Positions 1 through 5,610 of a DNA stretch of 5,664 nucleotides are shown in pieces. A program made the position numbers and the translations under genes. Position 1 is the first letter of the stretch. Every line of letters starts with the position of its first letter. The stretch comes from an uncultured bacterium (GTDB lineage Bacteria; Bacillota; Clostridia; Oscillospirales; Oscillospiraceae). Where the stretch lies: positions 1 to 5,664 of the forward strand of contig CAJMLC010000130.1 of the NCBI GenBank assembly GCA_905214155.1. The letters run 5' to 3'. A model generated the notes under the pieces. The model saw nothing but the letters and a program-made list of their open reading frames with translations. It had not been told where the DNA came from and searched no databases.

Positions 1-564
1 CAGAACGCCAAGATGCTCCAGCAGTATCTTCACGCCGAGCAGGATCAGGATGATGCCGCCTGCGATCTCGGCCCTGCTCTTGTACTTCAGACCGAACACA
101 TTGCCGACCTTCAGGCCGACTGCGGATAGGATAAACGTCGTTGCGCCGATGAAGCTGACGGCGGCGGGCAGATTCACGTCCGGAAGGAGCGCGAACGTGA
201 TGCCGACGGCGAGCGCGTCGATGCTCGTCGCCACGGCCAGCACCAGCATCGTCTTGAACGAGAACGAGCTGTTGCGCTCCTCCGGCTCGTCCTTGCTCAG
301 CCCCTCGCGCAGCATGTTCCCACCGATGAGCGACAGCAGCACGAATGCGACCCAATGATCGACCGACGTGATGTAGGCTTCAAACGTCGAGCCAAGGAAA
401 TAGCCGATCGTCGGCATGAGGGCCTGAAAGCCGCCGAACCAGAGGCCGATGATCAGATAATGCTTCCACCGCAGCTTCTGCGTAGAAAGTCCCTTACAGA
501 CGGAAACGGCGAAGGCGTCCATCGACAGCCCCACCGCGAGCAGAAATAATTCAACAAGCCCCAT
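1..564 (-). CDS. mntP: Manganese efflux pump MntP (3' end cut by the window edge)
   Basis: This is a six-helix inner-membrane exporter that removes excess Mn(II) from the cytoplasm (MntP/YebN, DUF204 family). The translation starts MGLVELFLLAVGLSMDAFAV and is hydrophobic throughout. It shows the two-fold internal repeat of the family: GLSMDAFAVSV around residues 12-22 and ATSIDALAVGITF around residues 112-124. Each repeat carries the conserved membrane aspartate (Asp16 and Asp116) that the family needs for transport. A charged loop near residues 91-98 (KDEPEERN) separates the halves. All 188 codons in the window are open and none is a stop; the family is usually about 180-190 residues, so only a few C-terminal residues should be missing. 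The ATG at 564 is chosen because GAGGGTG (570-576) lies five bases upstream and the family N-terminus begins there. The gene is divergent from the nucleotidyltransferase gene. The predicted 5' UTR is too short to hold a yybP-ykoY manganese riboswitch. Confidence 0.95.
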   Translation of the reverse strand, partial: MGLVELFLLAVGLSMDAFAVSVCKGLSTQKLRWKHYLIIGLWFGGFQALMPTIGYFLGSTFEAYITSVDHWVAFVLLSLIGGNMLREGLSKDEPEERNSSFSFKTMLVLAVATSIDALAVGITFALLPDVNLPAAVSFIGATTFILSAVGLKVGNVFGLKYKSRAEIAGGIILILLGVKILLEHLGVL

Positions 565-591
565 TTGTTCACCCTCTTGAAAAGTATGACT

Positions 592-620
592 AATATACCA
601 TCCTTGCCCGGAAAAGTCAA
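592..620 (-). promoter_or_regulatory. Sigma-A promoter of mntP
   Basis: On the minus strand the -35 box TTGACT (615-620) and the -10 box TATATT (592-597) are separated by 17 bases. TGG directly before the -10 gives an extended -10 element. Transcription should start near 585, leaving an untranslated leader of about 20 nt before the mntP ATG. I see no clear MntR-type operator, so any manganese control is not visible. Confidence 0.8.
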
Positions 621-641
621 CAAAATCAGGAAACGGAGTTC

Positions 642-655
642 AGCGGTTTACCGCT
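642..655. promoter_or_regulatory. Inverted repeat abutting the rightward promoter (possible operator)
   Basis: AGCGGT and ACCGCT form 6-bp arms around TT. The last base overlaps the -35 box of the rightward promoter, and the site lies between two divergent promoters. It is followed by a T-rich run (TGCTTTTTT), so it also resembles a small intrinsic terminator. No rightward transcript is expected to arrive here, however, because the gene to the left is transcribed leftward. A protein-binding site is the better guess, but it is weakly supported. Confidence 0.3.
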
Positions 656-683
656 TGCTTTTTTCCCTGCTTCTCGGTACAAT
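655..683 (+). promoter_or_regulatory. Sigma-A promoter of the nucleotidyltransferase gene
   Basis: TTGCTT (655-660) and TACAAT (678-683) are spaced by exactly 17 bases. Transcription should begin near 690, giving a leader of about 95 nt before the ATG at 786. Confidence 0.75.
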
Positions 684-691
684 AGGGAGTA

Positions 692-755
692 GAAGCATCC
701 CACATAAGAGTATTTCATAGAGGAAGCTCTGATTCGGTCGCCATGGGATCACTTC
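692..755 (+). promoter_or_regulatory. Structured 5' leader hairpin of the nucleotidyltransferase gene
   Basis: GAAG (692-695) pairs with CTTC (752-755). After a small internal loop, ATCCCA (697-702) pairs with TGGGAT (744-749), making a 10-bp interrupted helix. Inside it AGAG/CTCT (719-722 and 727-730) forms a smaller hairpin. The whole structure lies between the predicted transcription start and the ribosome binding site. It does not match a riboswitch class I can name, and there is no U-run following it, so a terminator-type switch is unlikely. It could affect mRNA stability or translation. Confidence 0.35.
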
Positions 756-785
756 AGAGACTCCTTAAAAGCTGGAGGGCAATTT

Positions 786-1703
786 ATGATAGATCGTGAA
801 CCGACGCTGGTCATCATGGCTGCCGGGATGGGCAGCCGCTTCGGCGGGCTGAAGCAGATGACGCCCGTCGACCCGGAGGGGCATTTTATCATCGACTTTT
901 CGCTCTGCGACGCGCACCGCGCGGGCTTCCGCAAGGTGGTGTTCATTATCAAGCGCGAACACGAGCAGGTCTTCCATGAGACGATCGGCCGCCGCATGGA
1001 GCCGCATTTCGATGTCCGCTACGTCTATCAGGAGCTGACGAACATTCCGGACGGCCTCGCCGTGCCCGAAGGGCGCGTCAAGCCGTGGGGCACGGGCCAC
1101 GCCGTGATGTGCTGCCGCGGCGTGATCGACGGGCCGTTCGCCGTGCTCAATTCCGACGATTTCTACGGGCCGGAGGCGTTTTCGGCCATGTATCAGTTCT
1201 TAAAATCGAACGACGATCCCGCCTGCTATGCCATGGTGGGCTATCACCTGCGCAACACGGTGACGGAGTTTGGCTCGGTCGCCCGCGGGATCTGCGACGT
1301 GCAGGATGGGATGCTGCGCGACGTGGTCGAGCGGACAAAAATCTTCAAGCGCGGCGAGGACGCGGCCTATACCGAGGACGGCGAGACGTTCTATCCGCTG
1401 CCCGGCGAGAGCGTCGTGTCGATGAACTTCTGGGGCTTCACGCCGAAGATGCTGGCGGAGCTCTGGGCGCGCTTCCCGGACTTTTACGCGAAGGAAGTCC
1501 CGCAGAATCCGCAGAAATGCGAATTTTATCTGCCGTCCGTCGTCAATGCGCAGCTGCAATCCGGCGCAGCCCATGTGCGCGTCCTGCCGTGCAGCGAGGT
1601 CTGGTACGGCGTGACCTATCACGAGGATCTCGCCTCCGTCCAGGCCGCGATCGCGCGCATGAAGGCCGAGGGCCGCTACCCGGAGAGCCTTTGGGCCGAA
1701 TAA
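786..1703 (+). CDS. Sugar-phosphate nucleotidyltransferase-like protein (NTP_transferase family)
   Basis: This 305-residue protein is probably cytoplasmic and has the GT-A-like fold of enzymes that join an NTP to a sugar 1-phosphate or similar phosphate ester, releasing pyrophosphate. The nucleotide-binding signature AAGMGSRFGGLKQ occupies residues 12-24. WGTGHAV (101-107) matches the G-T-x-x-A block that contacts the base. LNSDDFYG (121-128) matches the segment that places the metal-binding aspartate. VSMNFWGFTP and the CEFYLPSVVN block complete the sugar side. No signal peptide or membrane segment is present. The start is fixed by GGAGG (774-778), seven bases before the ATG. It has its own promoter and leader, so it is likely a single-gene unit; no cell-wall or capsule gene adjoins it. 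The donor nucleotide and acceptor sugar cannot be told from the sequence. It lacks the length and details of a classic GalU, so a UTP-glucose role is only one option. Confidence 0.8.
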   Translation: MIDREPTLVIMAAGMGSRFGGLKQMTPVDPEGHFIIDFSLCDAHRAGFRKVVFIIKREHEQVFHETIGRRMEPHFDVRYVYQELTNIPDGLAVPEGRVKPWGTGHAVMCCRGVIDGPFAVLNSDDFYGPEAFSAMYQFLKSNDDPACYAMVGYHLRNTVTEFGSVARGICDVQDGMLRDVVERTKIFKRGEDAAYTEDGETFYPLPGESVVSMNFWGFTPKMLAELWARFPDFYAKEVPQNPQKCEFYLPSVVNAQLQSGAAHVRVLPCSEVWYGVTYHEDLASVQAAIARMKAEGRYPESLWAE

Positions 1704-1704
1704 A

Positions 1705-1733
1705 ACGAAGCGAGCGCCGCGCGCCCGCTTCGT
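1705..1733 (+). terminator. GC-rich hairpin just after the nucleotidyltransferase stop codon
   Basis: ACGAAGCG (1705-1712) and CGCTTCGT (1726-1733) are perfect 8-bp arms around a 13-base GC-rich loop, starting one base after the stop codon. The position suggests transcript-end formation or 3' protection. The sequence after it (GATGGTTGG) is not a U-run, so it is not a canonical intrinsic terminator. Confidence 0.4.
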
Positions 1734-1796
1734 GATGGTTGGTCGTGTAAAAAGCAGCTTGTTTCCCTAGGCCATGGCATCCCTCCACTTCTGCGT

Positions 1797-1837
1797 TTGT
1801 AACTTCTTGTTTCTGATTTTTTGTGGAACTGTTACAA
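1797..1837. other. Weak inverted repeat in the 221-bp gap before the membrane protein gene
   Basis: TTGTAAC (1797-1803) and GTTACAA (1831-1837) are perfect 7-bp arms around a T-rich 27-base spacer. A TATACC sequence follows at once (1839-1844) but has no well-spaced -35 box. The gap 1704-1924 holds no convincing gene, and I could not assign a confident promoter for the downstream gene. The repeat may mark its control region. Confidence 0.25.
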
Positions 1838-1924
1838 GTATACCAGCGTCCAATGACGGATGCAATAGCTCAAATCTGAATAAATTCTGAATTTTTCGCT
1901 TACACCATCAAGAAAGGATACGTC

Positions 1925-2476
1925 ATGAACAAAAACGAAAACAACTGGTTTTACCGGAACCGGACGTTCCTGTTCGGCTTCACTGCGGTCCTGATCGTGC
2001 TCTACATCGTGATCTCCCTGCTCATCCCGCACCAGACGCCGGTCGCGTGGTCGGGCGAGACGACGGAATATGCTGTCAACGACGAGGCGTTTGCCGAGGT
2101 GCACACCGTCGCGCTCGAAGGCACGCTGACGAGCAGCGTCATCGGCGGCACGCGCTTCGATGGGACGCTGACCATCTCCGGCTATGACGAGCTGGACGAT
2201 ATGACGCTCCACCTCGAGCGCAAAAACAAGCGCTGGCAGGGCAACTTCAACACCACCGCCGGCCAGCCGATGACCACGGTCGTCCACGAGCTCTACGGCA
2301 CGAAGAACTTTGAAAGCCTCGTTCTCGATCTCTGGACGAGCATCGAAGAGGCGGACGATGGCCGCATACACTACGAGTTTGATCTTCCCGCCGCGCACAT
2401 CCTCGCGCTCGGCGCGGATTCCCGGCAGGCCGCACTCCGCCGCTACCAGAGCTATGTTGATTTTGCACAAAAATAG
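1925..2476 (+). CDS. Hypothetical single-pass membrane protein with extracytoplasmic domain
   Basis: I do not recognise this 183-residue protein. A polar, Asn-rich and basic N-terminus (residues 1-13) is followed by one hydrophobic helix (about residues 14-34, TFLFGFTAVLIVLYIVISLL), ending in IPHQTP. The positive-inside rule puts the remaining roughly 145 residues outside the cytoplasm. That part is rich in Thr, Gly and acidic residues. The stretch from about residue 63 to 88 (VALEGTLTSS, GTLTISGYD) looks beta-rich, and the C-terminus looks helical. It has no cysteines, lipobox or recognisable catalytic motif. The start is supported by AAAGGA (1913-1918), six bases upstream. The stop codon lies inside a 10-bp perfect inverted repeat. 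The following gene has its own promoter, so the two are not clearly co-transcribed. A role in the envelope is an inference from topology only. Confidence 0.75.
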   Translation: MNKNENNWFYRNRTFLFGFTAVLIVLYIVISLLIPHQTPVAWSGETTEYAVNDEAFAEVHTVALEGTLTSSVIGGTRFDGTLTISGYDELDDMTLHLERKNKRWQGNFNTTAGQPMTTVVHELYGTKNFESLVLDLWTSIEEADDGRIHYEFDLPAAHILALGADSRQAALRRYQSYVDFAQK

Positions 2477-2492
2477 TAAAACATTTTTGTGC
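2465..2492. terminator. Perfect AT-rich inverted repeat across the stop codon
   Basis: GCACAAAAAT (2465-2474) and ATTTTTGTGC (2483-2492) are perfect 10-bp arms with an 8-base loop. The TAG stop codon straddles the end of the left arm and the loop. The T-run sits within the right arm rather than after it, so this is at best an atypical terminator. It lies 20 bp before the next promoter and could instead protect the 3' end of the message. Confidence 0.4.
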
Positions 2493-2511
2493 GATTCATA
2501 GAATTTCCCCC

Positions 2512-2540
2512 TTGCTTTTTCCCCCTGATTCGGATACACT
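2512..2540 (+). promoter_or_regulatory. Sigma-A promoter of the HPr-like gene
   Basis: TTGCTT (2512-2517) and TACACT (2535-2540) are 17 bases apart. Transcription should start near 2547, about 40 nt before the ATG. The -35 and the start of the spacer (TTGCTTTTT then a C-run) closely resemble the promoter at 655-683. Confidence 0.65.
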
Positions 2541-2589
2541 GTGTTCGGTTTTAAGAGATGTCTAAGAAATTACAAGGAGGTTTGGAACC

Positions 2590-2880
2590 ATGAAACTGAA
2601 AAACATCAAAGAAGTCGAAGCGTTCCGCAAAGTCATCCACGAGTGTGAAGGCGACGTGTACCTCAAAAGCCCGGAGGGCGACGTGTTCAATCTGAAGAGC
2701 TCGCTGAGCGAGTATATCGCGCTTGGCCGCCTGCTCGGCGAAGCCGGCGACAGCCTGGAGCTGTTTGCGTCCCGCCGCGAGGATGAGGCCCGCCTGATCG
2801 CGTTCCTGAACGAGGTCGACAAGGATGAGCTGAAGCAGATGGACGAGTTTGTCGCTGAGGTCTGCAAGAACAAGAAATAA
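2590..2880 (+). CDS. Small HPr-like domain protein without the active-site histidine
   Basis: The 96-residue protein has no signal or membrane segment. From about residue 20 it can be aligned by eye with Bacillus subtilis HPr: GDVYLKSPEGDVFNLKSSLSEYIAL against ADVNLEYNGKTVNLKSIMGVMSL. Ser37 falls at the position of the regulatory Ser46, in the conserved NLKS block. The part that would carry the phosphate-accepting His15 (motif GIHARPA) is missing: the chain begins directly in what would be the first helix. An acidic/basic helix (EDEARLIAFLNEV, then DKDELKQMDEF) ends the protein. If the fold is right, it cannot be a PTS phosphocarrier, and a regulatory role like that of Crh is possible. AAGGAGG (2574-2580), nine bases before the ATG, is a strong ribosome binding site. 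The gene is monocistronic, with promoter and terminator close on each side. The family call is by eye and may be wrong; that it is a real gene is much surer. Confidence 0.75.
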   Translation: MKLKNIKEVEAFRKVIHECEGDVYLKSPEGDVFNLKSSLSEYIALGRLLGEAGDSLELFASRREDEARLIAFLNEVDKDELKQMDEFVAEVCKNKK

Positions 2881-2887
2881 ACATTCG

Positions 2888-2920
2888 CCGCCCGGAGCAT
2901 TGCCCGGGCGGTATTTTTCT
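2888..2920 (+). terminator. Intrinsic terminator of the HPr-like gene
   Basis: CCGCCCGG (2888-2895) and CCGGGCGG (2904-2911) form a perfect 8-bp GC stem with an 8-base loop, followed by TATTTTTCTT. It starts eight bases after the stop codon, and its T-run touches the -35 box of the next promoter. Confidence 0.9.
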
Positions 2921-2949
2921 TGACAAATCCGATTTTTTCCGCGTATACT
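2920..2949 (+). promoter_or_regulatory. Strong promoter of the putative antitoxin RNA
   Basis: Consensus TTGACA (2920-2925) and near-consensus TATACT (2944-2949) are separated by 18 bases. Transcription should start near 2956. The -10 and first bases (TATACTGAAGCTG) resemble those of the opposing toxin promoter (TATGGTGAAGATG, minus strand, 3543 downward). This suggests the two promoter-leader units are related. Confidence 0.8.
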
Positions 2950-2955
2950 GAAGCT

Positions 2956-3045
2956 GCAAGGGTGCTACCGGCAAACGGTTGTCCCCCACGTTATGTTACA
3001 AGAAGTGACCGCAGCTGTGAGAGGCCATGCGGTTGCTTCTTTTTA
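2956..3045 (+). ncRNA. Short untranslated RNA, putative type I antitoxin
   Basis: The transcript predicted from promoter to terminator is about 90 nt and has no ORF with a ribosome binding site. Its 5' part holds GGTGCTACC (2961-2969) and GGTTGTCCCCC (2977-2987), with a small hairpin ACCG/CGGT (2967-2970 and 2976-2979) around GCAAA. The same motif pair opens the opposing toxin transcript. The 3' half is the terminator hairpin. In the reconstructed ancestral locus this hairpin would be antisense to the toxin C-terminal coding region, the usual geometry for type I pairs of the par, TxpA/RatA and BsrG/SR4 kind. The UCCCCC run could also pair with the toxin's G-rich ribosome binding site. Antitoxin function is inferred from layout; transcription itself is well supported by the promoter and terminator. 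Confidence 0.6.
3001..3045 (+). terminator. Terminator hairpin of the antitoxin RNA
   Basis: AGAAGTGACCGC (3001-3012) pairs with GCGGTTGCTTCT (3029-3040) over 12 base pairs with two G-U wobbles. The loop is 16 bases, followed by TTTTAT. The run AGAAG...CTTCTTTTT is a typical intrinsic terminator for the rightward RNA. On the minus strand the stem is followed only by TGTAACAT, so leftward termination would be weaker. Confidence 0.85.
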
Positions 3046-3046
3046 T

Positions 3047-3062
3047 AGCGTCAGTTGACAAG
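3047..3062 (+). repeat. Left terminal inverted repeat of the inserted segment
   Basis: Perfect 16-base complement of 3358-3373. The left flank is the T-run of the antitoxin terminator (TTTTTAT). Confidence 0.85.
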
Positions 3063-3248
3063 TGCACACACGCTTGCTGGCCGGACTGAATCGCCGTCTG
3101 CCGCGTGATCGTCCTTGACAGGCGACAGCCTGCCTGCGTCCTCTGCCTTGCAGGCGACGCCTCAGGCCGGCCAGCAAGTCTACAGAGTTTTTCGCGGAGA
3201 ATAAACGGCGGCTGGCACGGCAGACGAGGAAGCTGGGCTGGCCTGACA

Positions 3249-3443
3249 TCATACCGTCAGGTCTGCCGAGGCCCGTTCCTTTGGGCCGAGGCTGGCGCCC
3301 ATCGACGAGAATAACAACGCCAGACGCTGTTTTGTCCCGCGAAAAACCGTGCGGGCCCTTGTCAACTGACGCTGCGCCTGAACGAACAGACTACAAATGC
3401 CAATGATCACAAGACAAAGTTGCAGAACTTCGGATGTACTCAT
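3249..3443 (-). CDS. Small holin-like type I toxin with a C-terminus replaced by an insertion
   Basis: The first 23 residues, MSTSEVLQLCLVIIGICSLF then VQA, match the pattern of the putative holin-like toxins of Firmicutes: M-[ST]-x-x-E-x-[LI] and a single hydrophobic helix (about residues 5-21). Such peptides are usually about 30-40 residues, insert in the membrane and are lethal when over-made. Here the ORF runs to 64 residues, because from residue 24 it reads through the inverted-repeat segment (QRQLTRARTVFRGTK...), giving an odd basic tail. The ATG at 3443 is chosen for its AAAGGGGGG (3450-3458), six bases upstream. A longer in-frame start at 3647 would begin inside typA and read through its terminator. 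A promoter lies at 3538-3566. Deleting 3047-3373 restores a 41-residue protein with AHKKKQPHG after the helix. The present product may be inactive, attenuated or still toxic. Confidence 0.6.
   Translation of the reverse strand: MSTSEVLQLCLVIIGICSLFVQAQRQLTRARTVFRGTKQRLALLFSSMGASLGPKERASADLTV
3358..3373 (-). repeat. Right terminal inverted repeat of the inserted segment
   Basis: Perfect 16-base complement of 3047-3062. Read leftward it encodes residues 24-28 (Q-R-Q-L-T) of the altered toxin ORF, right after the membrane segment. Confidence 0.85.
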
Positions 3444-3482
3444 TTGCAGCCCCCCTTTCGTAAGATCCGGGGCCAAGAAGCG

Positions 3483-3531
3483 CCCCTGACGATGCAGGGG
3501 GACCAACCGCTTGCCGTTTTTTGGTAGCACC
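3483..3531 (-). promoter_or_regulatory. Structured toxin mRNA leader sharing a motif with the antitoxin RNA
   Basis: Read on the minus strand the leader begins GGTGCTACC (3523-3531) and continues to GGTTGGTCCCCC (3497-3508), nearly the same pair as at 2961-2987 of the opposing RNA. The C-run can pair locally (CCCCTG/CAGGGG, 3483-3488 with 3495-3500) or with the G-rich ribosome binding site at 3450-3455. It is therefore a candidate for self-inhibition of toxin translation, as in other type I toxins. The pairing choice is inferred. Confidence 0.5.
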
Positions 3532-3537
3532 ATCTTC

Positions 3538-3566
3538 ACCATACCATAAAATTCGTATTTTGACAA
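3538..3566 (-). promoter_or_regulatory. Extended -10 promoter of the toxin gene
   Basis: On the minus strand TTGTCA (3561-3566) and TATGGT (3538-3543) are 17 bases apart, with TGG just before the -10. Transcription should start near 3531, at the conserved GGTGCTACC motif, leaving a leader of about 88 nt before the toxin ATG. Confidence 0.7.
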
Positions 3567-3588
3567 GTCTTCCTGTAAAAAAGCGCAG

Positions 3589-3629
3589 AAAAACGAACCA
3601 ACCGCCCTCCGCATTGCTGCGAAGGGCGG
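3589..3629 (-). terminator. Terminator hairpin after typA, possibly bidirectional
   Basis: Read leftward, a 12-bp stem (CCGCCCTTCGCA with TGCGGAGGGCGG, 3618-3629 and 3602-3613) closes a GCAA tetraloop. It is followed by TTGGTTCG and TTTTT (3589-3593), starting 14 bases after the typA stop. Read rightward the same stem is followed by CTTTTG, so it may also stop antisense transcription. The leftward T-run is eight bases away from the stem, which is slightly unusual. Confidence 0.8.
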
Positions 3630-3643
3630 CTTTTGTATCCAAA

Positions 3644-5464
<1,821 letters not shown>

Positions 5465-5507
5465 AACGGGGACGCCCCTTTCAACTAGAAAATCTCAACA
5501 AAATGGT

Positions 5508-5536
5508 ATTTTATCATAGTTCCCCGCGAAATACAA
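5508..5536 (-). promoter_or_regulatory. Extended -10 promoter of typA
   Basis: On the minus strand TTGTAT (5531-5536) and TAAAAT (5508-5513) are spaced by 17 bases, with TGA directly before the -10 (TGn element). Transcription should start near 5501. In the roughly 36-nt leader, GGGG of the ribosome binding site (5475-5478) can pair with CCCC (5468-5471) across a CGT loop, a small hairpin that may temper initiation. Confidence 0.7.
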
Positions 5537-5610
5537 GATAATTCCCCGCCCTTTTCAAACTTTTTTCTTCAAAAGCACCCTGTCCGCCCTCGTCCCCGCC
5601 GCAGCGGCCA

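Larger units (their letters stand above)
3047..3373. mobile_element. MITE-like 327-bp segment with perfect 16-bp terminal inverted repeats
   Basis: AGCGTCAGTTGACAAG (3047-3062) and its exact complement (3358-3373) bound the segment. Nested pairings fill the inside: a 12-bp helix CTTGCTGGCCGG/CCGGCCAGCAAG (3073-3084 with 3167-3178), extended by CTGA/TCAG and TCGCC/GGCGA; a 10-bp long-range pair TTTTTCGCGG/CCGCGAAAAA (3188-3197 with 3337-3346); CGGCAGAC/GTCTGCCG (3218-3225 with 3261-3268); CCTGAC/GTCAGG; GGCCC/GGGCC; and CTGGCG/CGCCAG. It carries no transposase or credible gene of its own. It interrupts the small toxin ORF. There is no clear target duplication; a 2-bp GC duplication is possible if the true ends are GTCAG...CTGAC. 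A large structured RNA or a genome-wide interspersed repeat is the main alternative. Confidence 0.6.

Noticed and set aside
684..770. Possible yybP-ykoY manganese riboswitch, suggested by GGGAGTAG near mntP
   Set aside because: It is on the strand leading to the nucleotidyltransferase gene, not mntP, and the other conserved loops of that riboswitch are not visible. The mntP leader itself is only about 20 nt.
743..799. 18-codon upstream ORF overlapping the nucleotidyltransferase start
   Set aside because: It has no ribosome binding site before its ATG and lies within the leader helix.
1832..2539. 235-residue minus-strand ORF opposite the membrane protein gene
   Set aside because: It is antisense to a gene with a good ribosome binding site and a clear membrane helix. 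The minus-strand product shows no recognisable domain and biased composition.
2993..3058. 21-codon ORF inside the short rightward RNA (MLQEVTAAV...)
   Set aside because: It is preceded by CCCCCACGTT rather than a ribosome binding site, and it reads through the terminator hairpin.
3047..3373. Group II intron, RNase P RNA, tmRNA or 6S RNA
   Set aside because: No intron domain V, no conserved P4 sequence of RNase P, no tmRNA ends, and 6S RNA is shorter with a different closing structure. The exact inverted ends and interrupted ORF favour an insertion.
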